From assembly GCA_016859345.1 (NCBI GenBank), contig CM029111.1:10288714-10352713 (forward strand): 64,000 nucleotides of DNA, given 5' to 3'. The DNA is from Istiophorus platypterus (taxonomy: Eukaryota > Chordata > Actinopteri > Istiophoriformes > Istiophoridae). The notes beneath the pieces are model-generated. The model saw nothing but the letters and a program-made list of their open reading frames with translations. It was not told the origin of the DNA and searched no databases. The translations under genes and the position numbers were made by a program. Shown here piece after piece: positions 23,011 through 37,047 of this stretch; within the stretch, counting starts at the first letter, position 1; each line of letters starts with the position of its first letter.

Positions 23011-25995
23011 CAGTATTACTGAGGACAATCCAAAATACATTTGGGTCTTTCCCAGTAACCACGCTTACAGTCTTGAGCACTTATTGTGTGTATGGATTCC
23101 CTGCCAGAAGTGCTCCCCATGTCATTAAAATACCAGCACATACTACACATAACCTGCACTTGAAATGTATCCTACTGTTCACCTTTAAGATGGTTTTAGG
23201 ACCAACATTAATCAACAGACAGGAAAAAGTTTATGACATGTCGAATTCAGTATGAAATTTATTATTCATGTCCAAACAATGCAAAGTTGATAGAACTCCC
23301 AGGTGTACCAGTACCAGTTCTTCAATTAAGACTGATAACATTAATACTGCAGATCCGACGCTGTCAGCATAAATATTATATGTATCTTTTTAACAGGCTT
23401 GTGTGTTCCATACTTTAAAATTTCATCAAACAGAAACCGTGAAAATAATATGTCATATCCCACTCATGAACGGTAGATCTTGGTGCCTTTAGATAACTTA
23501 ATTAATGGCTTTATTAATTCTATTCCTCCTCTCAGCTCACAAGAGTTATTTGAACCATACACAGTATTTGTATGAGTGATGGGATGTTCTTATTAATCAA
23601 GTTTGTCCCAGTGAGCTCTGCCAAGACCGCAAGCATGTGAAAGTTTAACAAGCACTTGGGCAATTACTGTAAATATGTCACACAAGTAGCCACTTGCCCT
23701 ACTCACTCATACTGTATGCGTGGGTACTGGGATGGACCCATTGTTTCAGGAGTTACATTCAGAGATGTTTTTATTTTGAAGTTGCAAGGAAGTACCCTGC
23801 TAGCTGAAGTGATGATATGAAAATTTGAGATCTCAGGTGTAAAAGTCAGTTCTCTGTTCTTTGTTTTCTGTGAAACAGCAGCGTATACGCGAGGAAAAAA
23901 AATCGAAAGGCACTCATTTTGATCGTTATTTTGAAGCTTCCACTACACAACAGAGCCTTTTACTAACTGACAGATTTGACAGACAAACATTTGTGAGTAT
24001 AAAAACATAGTGTTTAACCATTTTCTTTAGTCATATTGTCATATCGATATCCGTCTTCAGGTGGTGTGGTGAACAGAGGTGTGGACTCCACAGACAGCAT
24101 CCTTTTCTAGCTGTTACGCCTAATCCCAACCATATACACAGAAACTGGGGGTCAGCAAACAGAGCTGGCTTTTGATCTTTGAGGTCTTTGAGGAACCCAA
24201 CTAGTTTTTCCCACGATCTTGTTCCCGGAGTTGTTACCCTGCAAAAAGGCCAGAAAGTTAAATCAAACCGGAGGACGGATGACTTAGAACAGGTGGAGAG
24301 GAGTCTCCTAGGTTCTGACACCTTTATGGGCTCTGTGTGTCTGTATGTACGACAGATTGAGCACGTTTGTGTCACAGCATACACATTATCTCATGCACTT
24401 CCAATCATATATTTCCACAACTTGTGGCAGGTGGAAGGATGTCTTATCTAAATCGAAGCAGCTTTGCAGGAACCGGCTTCCTACATCTGATATTCTCATT
24501 ACTGTCAAGAGGCTTGAAGGCTGTTTCAGTTGTGGTGGTTTGAGTTAGTCACAGCAGCAAAGAAGAAAGCTATAACAATGAAGGTGATTAGCGTTGTAAG
24601 TCTCTCCGTTGTGGGGGTGTATCACTCAGCAGCTTCTTGAATGTGCACAAATCAAAAGGAAGAATAATGACAGAAAGGATTGTAGGTTGACAAAGCTTTA
24701 ACAAATCAACACCTCACCTCAGTACATATATTTAGCAGCTCCACGCTGTGTGGTTAATGTTTTGCATGTAAACAGCTGTGTGGGAAGCTGGAACTCATCT
24801 GTATTACATCCATAAGACACAGCTATGTTGACTGGAGCAACAGGCTTATCAATACTCAATCTGTCACTTTGACTAGCTTTGTTGTTTTTTCCCAAGATAT
24901 AATTTTTCTTTTCTAAAATTAGGTTGCATTTTCTGCTCAATACAGGCTATGTAGCCCATTTGTTTTTCATCATTATACAGTCAAATTGCTCACTGAACAG
25001 AAAAATGTTGATATGTACCAGTGCGGACAGAGCTGACTGGGCCTTTCCTTGAAATATCTTTGGTTTTCTTCTTTGTGAAGGAATTATTGTTAAACTACAC
25101 TGCTGCTCCGTCGCACAGAGCAGAATTTCATGGTGAGCTGTAAACGCCATAACACCTCTTTTATTCATTGTGTTAATTTAGAATCTAATTCTATTTGATG
25201 AGTGTCTCCGCTGTCCTTCCCCACAAAATTAATGTCTGACATTGTGGTCATGACCGGTGAGTAAACGTATCAGATGAGCCTTCCTAAAAACCAATGTTTT
25301 CCTTCAGTCCTCTGGCCCGCTTTCGCATACAAATCCACCACAATCTGACACATGCCTCCGCCTATCAAATCATTTGCTGTTTTTCTTCCAGCTGTGGCTC
25401 TGAATCACTGCTTTTCCAGAGTAATTTTAGACTCTGACAAAGTGAGATAGAGATGGAAATGTTTTTCTTGAGCTGCTGTTGTCAGCAAAATTTACTTTGA
25501 ACACTTAACTTGTGTAACTCACTCCCCATCACATATTGTGCTTCGCTGCCTTTTGTAAACGTGACCTGAAACCGACTCAGATCTAATTGAGCTCTCAGAA
25601 GGAAAGCAATGATTTATTATTTTATGTTTTGTCTCTGTTCTCAATATAGAGCTTCAGCGTGAAGTTATATATGGCAACTGAGTGTGTTTAATCAGCAAAC
25701 CGTCACTGCAAATGCTGTTAATCTGACCGAAATGTCTTCAGCTGACTGTTTCTAAAATGAAGAGCAGAGACGGAGGTATATTTTTAAACGTTCATCAGGC
25801 AAGATGATAAAAGGTAAATATCTGTTTCTGCCAGTCCTAAAAGCTGAAACAGATGTACAGTACATGGTATCCTCCAACTCAAACACAGTGGAGATTTGTT
25901 CTGTTGCCGTCTGGGACTGTTTACAAGCTTCTCGGTCCAAGGGAGGGAGTGACCTTGGGCTGCAGCTCTTTTTCAGTAGTTGGCAGCAGCTTCCT

Positions 25996-26042
25996 GCGCT
26001 GAGGGGTGAGGTGTGGTGGTGGTGGTGGGTTGGGTTGGGGGG
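25996..26042. repeat. G-rich (GTG)n tract
   Basis: Units of GGTGGTGGTGG pass into GGGTTGGGTTGGGGGG. Four or more G runs with short loops give plus-strand G-quadruplex potential. It lies in the middle of intron 1. Confidence 0.7.
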
Positions 26043-27734
26043 TTCTGTTGCACAGAGAGGAGACATACTTTGTGCCGAGCAGGTCAGGGGGTTTGTCAGA
26101 GGACAGGACTGTGGTTTGGCTGAAAACTGAACAGCGATTTCTTAGGTTGAGACGAAGGCAGACCAGATGACAATTCAACGCGCCGAGAAAAGCTGAAGCA
26201 AATTCTGATGTTGGTATTTGTGGGATTTTTTTTTCGTGTTTTAGTTTATGAACAACATACTGTGTGCATTTTACATCAGCTCTAACTTCTTAGCTCTTTT
26301 TGGAAAGATAGATTCCAGACGGAGACACTTGCTCATACAGCATTTAGTCCTCCGGAAGTTTTCATCACAGGCTGATGCATTTGCAGCCAGGGACTGCTCT
26401 GAGAACACTTCATATTGATGTGAACTATTTGGTAACAACTGCTTATCTTTGAGTTGTGAAGCTGGAGTTCAAGGGTGCATTGCCTCTTGGCAGCCATCTC
26501 TCAAATATTGAACGTCAGAGGACTGGAGCGTCCTTGACCTTGCAAACAAGTTTTCAGGTTTAAATGAAGTTTCCAAAGACTGTATCTGTTCCTAACTGCA
26601 TCTGGGTAATAATCAATGTTATGGATGGCACAGTTTTGAAATAATGGTTCTCCCCTTTTACTAAGATTTGGTTGTTAAGTTTTATATATTGTGTGGCCCC
26701 TTAAACTGTTATTTTTGGAGGTTGTGTTGCAGTTTGTGATGCTACAGTGTCTTTCTGTGAAAGCCGATTTTAAATGAACACAGCTGCAGGTGCTTTATTG
26801 CAAGTGATATACGCATTTAATAACATCTTTACCATCAACACATGAGTTACGTTTTACTGGTGCAGCTAAATTTAGCCAATCACTAGTATGAAACAAGCTA
26901 GTAGTTACTGAGACCCAAGTCTTACTAACTAAATTACCATTAGATTTTCAAATATTTGGGGAAAACCCAATCTATGACTGTTCATCTGTGGAGAAACGGG
27001 TATGTGAACGTTTAAACTGGAGAAGCACAAGTACAGTATAAATGAAACTTCTCTGTCAGTAATACAATATTTTTTGAGTGCTCTTATAGTACTGTGATGG
27101 GTAGGAGTATATGATTATGTTGTAATTATTATAGAGAGATGCAGGAGTGTTTATTTATACAGCAAATAGTGCAACTGTCTCAGTTTGTAGTATCTGATTG
27201 AAAACTACTACAGTATTTGCTGTATTACTAAAATGGTGATTCATATTTATAATTGTCTAAGCATGTATGTGTTTGTGTACAGTATATGGTGCTGTGGGTA
27301 AGATTAGCTGTTAGATTAGCAGCTAGAATTTTGATACTTGAACACCACCAAAAATGCATACTACTACTATACAAACTACTAGACTTCTGTTAGTAACATA
27401 TACTAATGCTTCTTGTCTCTGATCCAGTATTTATGCAATATTTAATGAACCACTAAACCTATTTTCATTAGGCATACGTGGTTACTGTGTTTTTACTACA
27501 TTTGACATTATAAGTTGTTTTTTTTTTGTTTGTTTGTTTTTGGCACCTAACCAGATATGTTAATTTAAAGACTGTGGCTCATTGTATGTCTGTGTATGTG
27601 TGTCCGTGTCAAAATTTGACTTAGTACTTCATAGTTTTGTGATTATAATTTAACACGATTTATTTTATCTTTGAGCTTTTAGTGTTCGATCAGTACTGCC
27701 GACTGCCTTGCATGATTTTACCAGGAAATGCTTT

Positions 27735-27750
27735 AAAAAAAAAAAAAAAA
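27735..27750. repeat. Poly-A run
   Basis: Sixteen A residues. No upstream retroelement body was recognised, so this is simple sequence or a relic tail. Confidence 0.85.
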
Positions 27751-29639
27751 GGCACAAGGTCTTCACTTTGTTTGGCTGCAATTAATACACATCCTTCCTT
27801 CTCATAGACCTTGAACTCATCACTATTGGAAATTGTCCAGTCCTATTGTCATCGCCTCTGCAGCTCTGGTAGATTTCTTGTCATTAGTATGAAAGACGTG
27901 GGAAGGAAGGAATTACTAATCGGGTTTTACAATTCGTTTGACAATAGCCTCTAACGGAGCAATGGTACCACGCGGGCTAGAGAAGGAGCAACAAAAGAAG
28001 ACATGTAAAGTGAGAGATCAGCTCCATTTCAAAACCTTGAATAGGACCAGATGGCTGTTAGTGGGCCATCAGATCCCTTCATAAATCATCTTAATTTTGC
28101 GTGATATCCTGTATCCTGATATACGATGGTCAATTTTGGTTGACAACAGGCTCTCGTTATGAGAGAGCTCAAGAGGACAAGGACTTGACGAATTATGTTA
28201 CATGGAACACAACGAATCAGTGGCTCATTAAAGCACTCACAGCAGCCGCAGTTTAACACTACAGGGGCAGAGTTGCAACGAGTGGGAAGCAGCGCCTGTT
28301 CTCATTTTAGTGATCTCAACACATTAACGTTAACCGTGATTATGTCATCATGCCACGATTCAGGTGACTGTTTATTTTAATGTGTTTATTTTTAAACCGT
28401 CAACACTTTCTTGTCGGCCTTGGTACTCATCAAGCAATCAGCAGCAATGGGTCCCGATTGTTTTTTCGTGTTTCAAAGGTAAGCCTTGTGCCACAAGAGA
28501 CTATCACGTCTAAGTCTTTGCCCAAATGCTTCATACTCAGTGGAAATTTGTTATAAGAAAGAGATAAGAGTTTTAAACTTTGATCAAAATACTCCAGATA
28601 CTCCTGTGCTGTTTTCTCATTCTTTCTGTTTTCTCAATTCACATTCATTTTCTTTATCAGTTTATCTAACTGTAAATCTTTTGATCAGTCGCGGAATTGT
28701 TTGGTCCAAAAAAAATATGAGAAGATAGCAAAAAATGCCCATCAAAATTCCCCAAAAGTCGAGCAGAAGCCTTCAGATACCATAGGTTTGCTGATCAGAG
28801 GTCCAAAATGAAACAACAGTTTTCATTCAGACATTCTGCACTTTACCGTTCCTTTTGTGTTTATTTAAGTTCTCTGTCTGATGCCACAAAGACCTCATGA
28901 AAAAAAAACCAACTGGGAGCACTATTAGCTGAGACTGCAGCTCAGCCTCTTTTCATGAATAATGATGTAGGAACAGGATGAGAGGCGTTTCTGTTTGCAG
29001 CTACATTACCCTTTATTTTATTTACCTGGCTGCAAAGTACGTAGAGGAGGACGCAAGCACAAAACACCTCTGTTTTAACTCCTTTTCACTCTCTGATTAA
29101 TCAGTACAAATCCCTGCATTCACCTGCTGACATGTATTTGCGTTGCCTTGGCTAACTGTACCCACTCAGCTGACAGTTGATTAGGAATGCCTAGATAAAG
29201 CTAGTGCAGTCAGTTACAGCAGCCCTGCATAAAATCCTTCCTTCAAGAAGGTTATGATGTTCAGTTTTTGCTGAAGCTCTTAGATGTTGAATTGTAATTC
29301 CTTTTATTTTGAGATGTTTCTAACATTTTATCTGTCCCATTTATATACAGAAAATAAGGGTAGACCCAATTTTGGAAACACCTCTCACTATAAAGCAATA
29401 CAGTTCAACAGCACTGTAAATTACAGCTTCCAAATTGAACCAAAACCTCTCCAAAACAACTTAAGTGAAAAATGAGTATTATAAACCTCAAAGCAGGATT
29501 TATCGCAGAGCTGTTGCTCTGTATTTTTTTGTTAGCTAGGTGTGCCTAACGGCAGCGGCCATAATACGGACTTAAGAGTAGTTGAGCTTTTCATTTTCAT
29601 GCTAAAAATCACGTATCTACCATAAGAAATCCTTTGTCT

Positions 29640-29812
29640 GGTCTTTTTTGTGTTCACACTACAAACAAACCGAGTTCACTTGGGAGCGGACCGACACGCT
29701 CCTTTCCAGTTGGTCTCAATCCGATTTATTAGTCCACACCACAGTTCAGTTGACAGCTTTCACATTGGCCTAAATGAACCAAACTGAAACGGCAAACAGA
29801 GAACGGCTACAA
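29640..29812. repeat. Partial dispersed repeat with GGAGCGGACCGACACG motif
   Basis: TTTTGTGTTCACACTACAAA, GAGTTCACTTGGGAGCGGAC and AACCAAACTGAAACGGC occur in the order of a fish repeat I remember with CGGACCGAGACC motifs. It is diverged and probably truncated. The next repeat begins at its right edge. Confidence 0.5.
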
Positions 29813-29990
29813 TTAATTTATAATCTCATTATCAACTAATATGACGAGAAAAGAAATCACTTGGCCTTTGAAATGTTAAAAAAAAATAGTGAAATATGGT
29901 GATTATAATTTCCCAGAGGCCATAGTGCCATCCTAAAATTTCTTGTTTTATCTAATCATCCAAAACACAAATCAGAAAACCTCTTGTAAT
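29805..29990. repeat. Degraded family E repeat
   Basis: GGCTACAATTAATTTATAAT, ATTATCAACTAATATGACGA and TTTCCCAGAGGCCATAGTG follow family E order. The right end is lost in an A-rich stretch. Confidence 0.5.
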
Positions 29991-31407
29991 TTTTACTTAA
30001 AAAAAATAACTGAGAGAATTAATTTATTAAGGGGCTAAGAAAATGAGCAAATATTCACGCTTTTAAAGAAACTTTTAATTGATTATCAGAGTATTTGCCC
30101 TTTAACTGTCTAGTTATCGTTTCTTTGTTTCAGCTCTTCTTTAAATAATTCTTACAATGGCCAAATTAAACTATTCTTCGTTTTGGTTGAAGTACACAAG
30201 GACAGTTTCAAAGGTCTTTCTGTCTATTAGATTCACTTCTCCTCATTGCTCTCACTGTGCACCGTTACCGAGCTCCCTGTACGCTCCATCTCTCCATTTC
30301 TTTCAAAGCCTCACACCCAGTTCTTTTCCTTTTTTTCTCCTCTCTGTCTCCATCACCTGTTATCTCCTATAGTACTTCTAACTCAAACGTAGCGCAGACT
30401 TTTCTGTGTTGGGTTCTGTCCAGCTGTGAAGCAGAATCTGTGCTTTCTCACAGTCTGAAGGTCAGATATTTGATGGTTTGACAGTGAGTGGTATATGAAG
30501 GATGCAAGACAGTTTGACTGCTGAAGGCAAGAGATGGAGTCATGTCACTGGTTTAATGCTTTTTGTCTCTTCACTAATCACAATGAGAATATTGTAGACA
30601 TTTGACATGTTTTTTTTTTCACTTGAAATGTCAGTTTGATGGCACATTGAACCTTTTGCAGAAATTGTCTGATTCTTTTTGTGTTTTATCTTCATCACTG
30701 TGTTGGTGAAAAATCTATTTCATCATTTTAGGTTGAACTGTGTCCATTTCTGTTTAGAAATAACATTTACAAAAATGGACAGACTCTTCTGTTCTCCAGA
30801 CCATCTGGTATATGGTCACCCATGGGATATTTGGGGATATATGGGATATTTGATTGATTTACCTGATTAATTACTTACATCGAAATACCAAGAACCAGAA
30901 ACAGTGCATGGCACCCTGAGTTAGGGAACTAGGGGCTTGCATCATCGGTTTTTACTGTTGGATTTACTGTTTGATTGATTTGTCGGCTTTTAGTGTTGTT
31001 TAAAGGTTTGATCAAAATCATTTCTTTTACTTGAAAATTAATGTATTCACTTGAGGATGAGCAAAGTCACTTTCATGGTTCCTCTTTTGCCTCTTTGTTT
31101 CTTGTCCTTGCGATCTATCTATGTGAAAAGGAGAACAGAACTCGCGCGTGTGCGTTGAGAATTATTAGGTTTGAAGAGGAAGGAATGATATGCACCTATG
31201 AAGATTTGCAGCATCATAAAAACAAGGCTGGCGGCTGAGATGCGAGGCCTTTTTTTTAACCTTATCTTGGCTGTTGATCCCCAGCTGTCAGTCTGCTCTG
31301 TATTATCTCTGCTCTGAGTCTGAGTCTGAGACGTGTGCCTCCCCCTGTCTGTTTGAAAGCAGTTTTCTTGAATCTTTGCAAAGTTGCCTCACTCTCTGGT
31401 GAAGAAC

Positions 31408-31434
31408 TTTTTTTTTTTTTTTTTTTTTTTTTTT
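31408..31434. repeat. Poly-T run of 27
   Basis: An uninterrupted T tract in intron 1. No retroelement body is visible on either strand beside it. Confidence 0.95.
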
Positions 31435-32017
31435 GCATATTAGCTAAATCCTCTGACAAACATGCCCAGTTTGCATTTCTGAAATAGTGCTTCCTCTCAG
31501 CACAAAATTGTAGCAGCATACATTTGGTAACTAACTGGGGAAATTCACATGACAGATTAATTTAATGAATCTCCCTGTGGGGCCTCTTGTCAGTCAGATA
31601 TCTCCCTACACACAGCCCTGGACATCTGATGGATAGCCCCTTGGTTAGAAGAGCTATTTTTGTAGAAGCGTGTGTTCCATATACAGTATGTTAGTTAATA
31701 TTAGCAGAGAACTCAGATATATCAGGTCAATGGATGTTCAGTCTTCTAACTCCACCAACTCTACTAGTTTGTTTGTGTGCCACATCAACTGCAAAAGAAG
31801 CCCCTTCAATTACAGCCCTCAAGGTACAAATTAGTGGGTATTACGCCCACTGCAAAGGCTTCTCCTTTTCCACTCCATCCAGATGCATATAAATAATAAT
31901 TCAAACCTAATATGGTCATTTTTTTGTCTTGTGTTTTGTACGAGTTCCATCATATTAGCTGAATGGTGATGACACACTCATCCCTGCTGTGTGATGTGTT
32001 CCAGTCTGCTGCAGCAG

Positions 32018-32076
32018 TTGAGGGAGGGAGGGAAGGAGGGACGAAGAGAGGCGGTGAGGGAGGGAGGGAGGATGGG
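32018..32076. repeat. Purine-rich (GGGA)n tract
   Basis: GAGGGAGGGAGGGAAGGAGG-type units with a central CGAAGAGAGGCGG break. The plus strand is G-rich, with quadruplex or triplex potential. Confidence 0.8.
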
Positions 32077-32812
32077 GTACGTGTATCTCATCGCCGTCTC
32101 ATTGCCCGTGGTCATCAGCTCCTGTGAAAGAGGGGACTTTAATGACAGAGGGGCCCTTTGTGTGTGACGGCAAGGCAGGCAATGACATTTAACAGAGGCA
32201 GCCAGTTAGAACTGATGGCATGTTCACGTACTGACTGCAGCTTGATGCTTTCTATCAGCGACAGGGAGGATTCAGCCAACTCCAAGCTTCACTGTTTTCA
32301 CACATGTTGCCCACGGGAGGAAAAAAAATACAATGGGCACATTAAAATAGATACTTTGTGTGCATTTTTTTTTAGAAAACATGGCTCAAAGAAGTGTTTT
32401 GCTTTTACTTTAAAAATGAACCTAAGGGATAATAATAGAGATCCTGCCATCTGGAGTGTGTTGAGTTTGGTATTCAGGTATTTGAATGGACTATCAGTCC
32501 ATGTTTAGTCTGTGTTGAAATATTTTTGGGCTCAGGGAGAATTGTTAGATGGTGCACACATCATTCAAGACTGACTTTCCTCTCAACCCTCTCTGTCAAG
32601 CCTTTTCTTCTTCTTTTACTCATTAGAATTCCACCAACCTTTCTTTTTCTTCCCTCTCCTCCCTGGCTCCTTTTTTCTTCCTCCATCCTTTGGCCTACTC
32701 AGCTGGTAACACAGAGCAGAGGGAGCGGCGGTAGGCCTTGGTTCCTCTGGTTATATTTAGCAATGAACAGATGCAGCGCGCTGGAGCGGAACATATACCG
32801 CCTCTGCTTGCC

Positions 32813-32892
32813 TCGGTGTGCGTGCGTTTGTGTGCGTGTGTGTGTTTGTGTGTCCGTGTGTGTCTGTGTCTGTGTCTGTGTGTGTCTTTGTC
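32813..32892. repeat. Degenerate (GT)n tract
   Basis: TG dinucleotides interrupted by CG, TC and TT. It supports valine/cysteine-rich spurious frames in all plus-strand phases. Confidence 0.9.
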
Positions 32893-33077
32893 TGTGACTC
32901 TTCCTTCAAACCAGTTCTCCCATCATGCACGACTGACTCTGACTCAGCAGCACAGCACTGGAGAACTGGGTCAGAATATTATCAATCCATACATTTCTAA
33001 ATTTTCAGAGGGTCCATCCAAAACCAATGCTCATACTCACGTCTACAAAATGAAACAGTCTGCAGCTAAAAAAAAAC

Positions 33078-33350
33078 GGTTAGTGCACGAGTCCATTGAT
33101 GAGTCAATTGACAGAAAATGAGTCAATAACTGTTATGAAGATCAATTAATCTTTTAAGGAAAATTTTCAGCAGAAGTACTAAATGTTCTGAGATTCATGT
33201 TTCTCAAATGTGAGAATTTGCTAACTTTATGTTTTACATAATTTTAAACTGAATGTGTTTCTGTTTTGGACTGTTGGGTGAACACGACATGACATTCAAT
33301 GATGTCACCTGGTTCTTTGGGATATTGTCATAGGCATTTATCCCTGTTTA
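33078..33350. repeat. Family E repeat, well-preserved half
   Basis: GATCAATTAATCTTTTAAGG, TTTCTCAAATGTGAGAATTT, TTTAAACTGAATGTGTTTCT, TTTTGGACTGTTGGGTGAAC and TGATGTCACCTGGTTCTTTG occur in the family order. The right terminus is missing; a TATATA run follows at 33350. Confidence 0.7.
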
Positions 33351-34995
33351 TATATATATATATTCATATAATATCAGTCAGGCTGAATTTTGGAGCTTCC
33401 CACAAGCACATGAAAACAACATCCTGAGTGACCTTTTAAAGTAGCCTCTGTTTACAGTTATATCACCAGGATATTAAATTTTAAAAATAAAAGCAACATA
33501 AAAATCATTAAAACTGGTAGGAGTAAAATAAAATGCTCGAAGCTGCTGTTAGTCGCTTTCAATTGAGTTTCAAATCTCTGTAAGTTATTTTTCCCACTGC
33601 AGGGAAATGAACTGAAACCACTGGTTGGCCTGCAAGTATGATAAAAGCACTCACCAATTTAAAAAACTGTGAGGTGCTTTTGGGGTTTGGTCAGCAGTGA
33701 TATGAAGATGTGATTAAATATTGTGTGATCAAACTACTCTTCAACGCCCATTTTTTGATAGAATGATGCACTGATAGTAAGACCGTTAGTCTACTTAAGA
33801 ATTAAGTCAAATTAAGTACAGAGGAGAAAAAGATCTTTGCAGAGTATAATGGTCTCACTCAGGGCTTCTGTCTGGTTTCTCCATGCTCCCTTGGCCCACT
33901 GTGAGAGGGTTTAGAGTGGGAAAACCACCAGAGCAGCTCTGGGTGTGGCTGGTTATGGAGCTAATTACAGAAGAAGAAGGCAAAGGACCGGTCCGGAGCT
34001 TTATGACGGACCTCTCTGTGACTGTTGTTTTTTCCTCTCCACCCATGCCGCTCTGATTGAAGGGCTCATGGCAGGCAGCAATAAGACGGCGGCCTTTAAA
34101 TGGTGAACATGTGCAGAATAAGCTACACACACACTGCATTTATGTCTGCGGCCGCTGTGCGTGACTGCATATATATGGGTGTGGGAGAGGGAGAGAGGAG
34201 TGTGTGTACGTACTTAATTGACACAAGAACAAAGTAAGTGAGTCCTATGTTTAATATCATTTTTATAATTTCTTCTGTATCAGCTGCCATGAACTCTCTC
34301 AGCCAGGATATTGGCAGAATGATTGCAGCTACTTTATAACAGCAAGGGAGCTGATGGGAGCCCATCACTGAGAGCAGGAGTATTTGATTACTTTTGTCTG
34401 TTGAATCCCTATATTCACCTCTCCCAGACAGCCCCGCCTCATATTGCTGGATAATGTAGAGTAAAATGCTCTCATCTGTAACTGGAGAGTCCAGTGTTGA
34501 CTGACGGGATATCCGGAGACCCAGAGGAAGCTGCTGAAACAATGGAATTTACTGTTTAAGAACCAACATTTCCAGTTCCTACTGTGTGGCCATTATTTGG
34601 AATCGGCTAGAGGAAATACAGTATTATTTGTCCTCTGGAGGAAATGCCGTCCCTTTGTGTTGCTTAGAGCTCTGTGTCATCGGCCTCAGATGGCTTGGAG
34701 GCTGTATGAAGCCGTGAAACTACGACAAACAGGGCAATTTAAAGATTTAGAAGACGGCTGAGTAGAAGTTAAACTCCAACGGTCAAATGGCGCGTGATTT
34801 TGTGACTGTCATTATGCTCCTGTTGTTCCACACCAGATAGAAGGATGCAGACAGAGTGGTGCCTTCCTAATCAAAATGTGATAAAAGACAGGCCGGTGAA
34901 AGCCCCTGCCGACCACTTCTTCACAATGGCCCTGAAGGACAATACTTTTTGTAAGACTGCGCATATCTGGATAAGTGTCTACCAAAGTTCTAGTA

Positions 34996-35410
34996 TTAAA
35001 AAGATGGTTCAACAGTCTTTGGAAAAATGCTTTTTCACTTTCTTGGTGAGAGTTAGATTAAAAGACCAATACCACTCGTGTGTCTGTCCTCTCAAGATGA
35101 GGCTTGAGCCAGCAGCTGGTTAGCTTAATTTAGCATAAGGACTGGAATCATGAGGAAACTGCTAGTCTGTATTAAGTGTGTAAAAATGAGAAATTGTTGG
35201 TCTGGGGGGGGGGGCTTTAATCCTCTTAGAGTCACCACTGGTGGCCTATCAACTGGTCTCGAAGTAGAACTGCACAATAATTTCCCCCTGTATTCAGTCT
35301 TGTGTATTTCAGATTTGACAGAGAAATATGAGGTTGGGATCAGTCTTCTCACCTAACTCAGCAAGAAAGAAAACAGGCCTATTTCCCCAAATTTTGAACT
35401 ATTTCATTAA
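34996..35410. repeat. Full-length family A palindromic repeat bounded by TTAA
   Basis: It begins TTAAAAAGATGGTTCAAC and ends GAACTATTTCATTAA, so the ends are inverse copies and both carry TTAA. Inside, GAGAGTTAGATTAAAAGACC near the left mirrors the TCTTCTCACCTAACTC block near the right. AGCTGGTTAGCTTAATTTAG marks the core. Length is about 415 bp. TTAA ends recall piggyBac-type target sites, but no transposase is encoded, so the class is inferred. Confidence 0.75.
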
Positions 35411-35586
35411 AGCGAGTCATATGAGTTGCATTTATTCTGAAGGGAGATGGGTGATGCCTCTGGCTGTTCCATGGCCACACACCTAGACAGGGTCACGGTA
35501 GCAAATCACCTTCTGCTTCGGAGGGTGTCCTGTCTTGCACCGTAATCTTCTCTGTCATCACTACAGGTGGTGTTTCATTAGGTAGA

Positions 35587-35590
<4 letters not shown>

Positions 35591-35619
<29 letters not shown>
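35591..35619. repeat. (TG)n microsatellite
   Basis: Fourteen perfect TG units. Confidence 0.95.
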
Positions 35620-35623
<4 letters not shown>

Positions 35624-36415
35624 GAATGATTGTCTGTTCTCCTCGATTCAAAGTAAGGGCAACCTGCCTGTCATTTAACACCTAATCTGTGCCAGCGGCG
35701 ATTTCCAGTGGAGAGAGAAACACACAAAGACAAGCCTGACACACAAGTCCTGATCTCCTCTCAGCCACTGCCCGTCACTGTTGCACCGACTAGATGCATG
35801 CATGCAGGCATTTAGCATTTTTGTGCTTGCTCCCCCCCAGCTTGCACCAGAAGCTGGGCGGAGGTACAGAGTTTCCTTTGGTGATGTTTGTGTTTGCGTG
35901 GAATTTGTTACATTGTAAATAGTGGGAAAACAAGAGTTTAAATGTTCCCATTCTCAATCTTACCATGCTTTTATCTTATAATATGTATTTTGGTTATAGT
36001 AATTAGTCGCTTAAGAGTTGCAGGGTATTTACTGTATAGCAATCTCCCAGAGAGCAACTATAATTAAAGGATTATTTTTTCTGCTGTGGCCAGAGTAAAC
36101 CTACACCTGCATGTGTGGTCCTTATTTTGACAGAAAATAGTCGTGTTGATATTTTACGAAACCACATGAGACACATGTGTTACAACCTAGTCCTGGATTG
36201 TTTGTGCCTGCAATAAAAGCGATACTGACCGCAAGAAAGTTTAGGTTCATTACAAACACCACGGTTTCGGTGCTGGAAGAAGTGCTACTAACCTGCACAA
36301 TGAACTCAAGCACCAATATAAAAGTACTGGTCCCTTTGAAAGTGTTATAATGTCCAATAAATCCTGTTAATTGAATATTAATTTCTTTTTGCATTATAAT
36401 CGATGGATTATAATC

Positions 36416-36451
36416 AATGCACCATAATGTATTAACCTGTAATGGTGCATT
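36416..36451. repeat. 10-bp inverted repeat AATGCACCAT / ATGGTGCATT
   Basis: Perfect 10-bp arms are separated by 16 bases. The AT-rich surroundings (36120-36510) resemble the interior of a dispersed fish repeat, so this may be part of an old element end. Confidence 0.7.
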
Positions 36452-36829
36452 ATGCTTTTTAAACTGATCAGATGTTTTGTTTGTTAAATCTTAATCTGAA
36501 ACGTATCCAGTCACTCCAGAGGTCGGATAAATGTAGATGAGTGAAAAGTTAGATGAAAAGGAAATTAATGGACAGCACTCTGGTAAACGTTCTCAGTTAC
36601 GTTCCACCACTGACTGTTGGTGTGATGGTGTAAAAAAAACAGCCCTTCTCACTTTACAGTCAGTAGCTGATATTATAAGGTATTTTCAATCCAACTCCTA
36701 CTGCATCCACTGGGGATTAAGAGTCCCATCTTTGAAGTCACTTTTGTAGGTCGGTCTTTCTATTTTGTCCCAACTTCATAGACTTAAGATCAACCACTGG
36801 GGGGCAGCAGCCCATAATGACCACACGTG

Positions 36830-36910
36830 GCTCATCCCATTCACTGGCGGGCTGTGGGTTGCCGTGGTAACGGGTCTGCTGTGAAGCAGGCCTATTGGTG
36901 GCGAGGCTCA
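36830..36910. promoter_or_regulatory. RFX X-box-like site in a GC-rich patch of intron 1
   Basis: GTTGCCGTGGTAAC at 36858-36871 fits the RFX-family X-box consensus, GTNRCC with a short spacer then RGYAAC, with both half-sites intact. The patch is GC-richer than its surroundings and sits just before a long CA microsatellite. Function is unproven; such sites also occur by chance and in repeats. Confidence 0.4.
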
Positions 36911-36980
36911 GAGACACAGAGGGCAGTGTTGAGCCAGAGGGCGGGAGCTGAATCTGAATCAGCAGCTGAACTGAGCTCTG

Positions 36981-36981
<1 letters not shown>

Positions 36982-37042
<61 letters not shown>
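36982..37042. repeat. (AC)n microsatellite, about 30 units
   Basis: An almost pure AC tract, the longest perfect dinucleotide array in the window, followed by degenerate CACG repeats to 37080. Confidence 0.97.

Positions 37043-37047
<5 letters not shown>

Noticed and set aside
24031..24384. 117-codon minus-strand frame in intron 1
   Set aside because: No known motif. The overlapping plus-strand frame is also open over part of it, consistent with chance.
34123..34542. 139-codon minus-strand frame in intron 1
   Set aside because: No recognisable domain, no splice sites placed sensibly and ordinary intronic composition. The hydrophobic patches come from AT-rich sequence.
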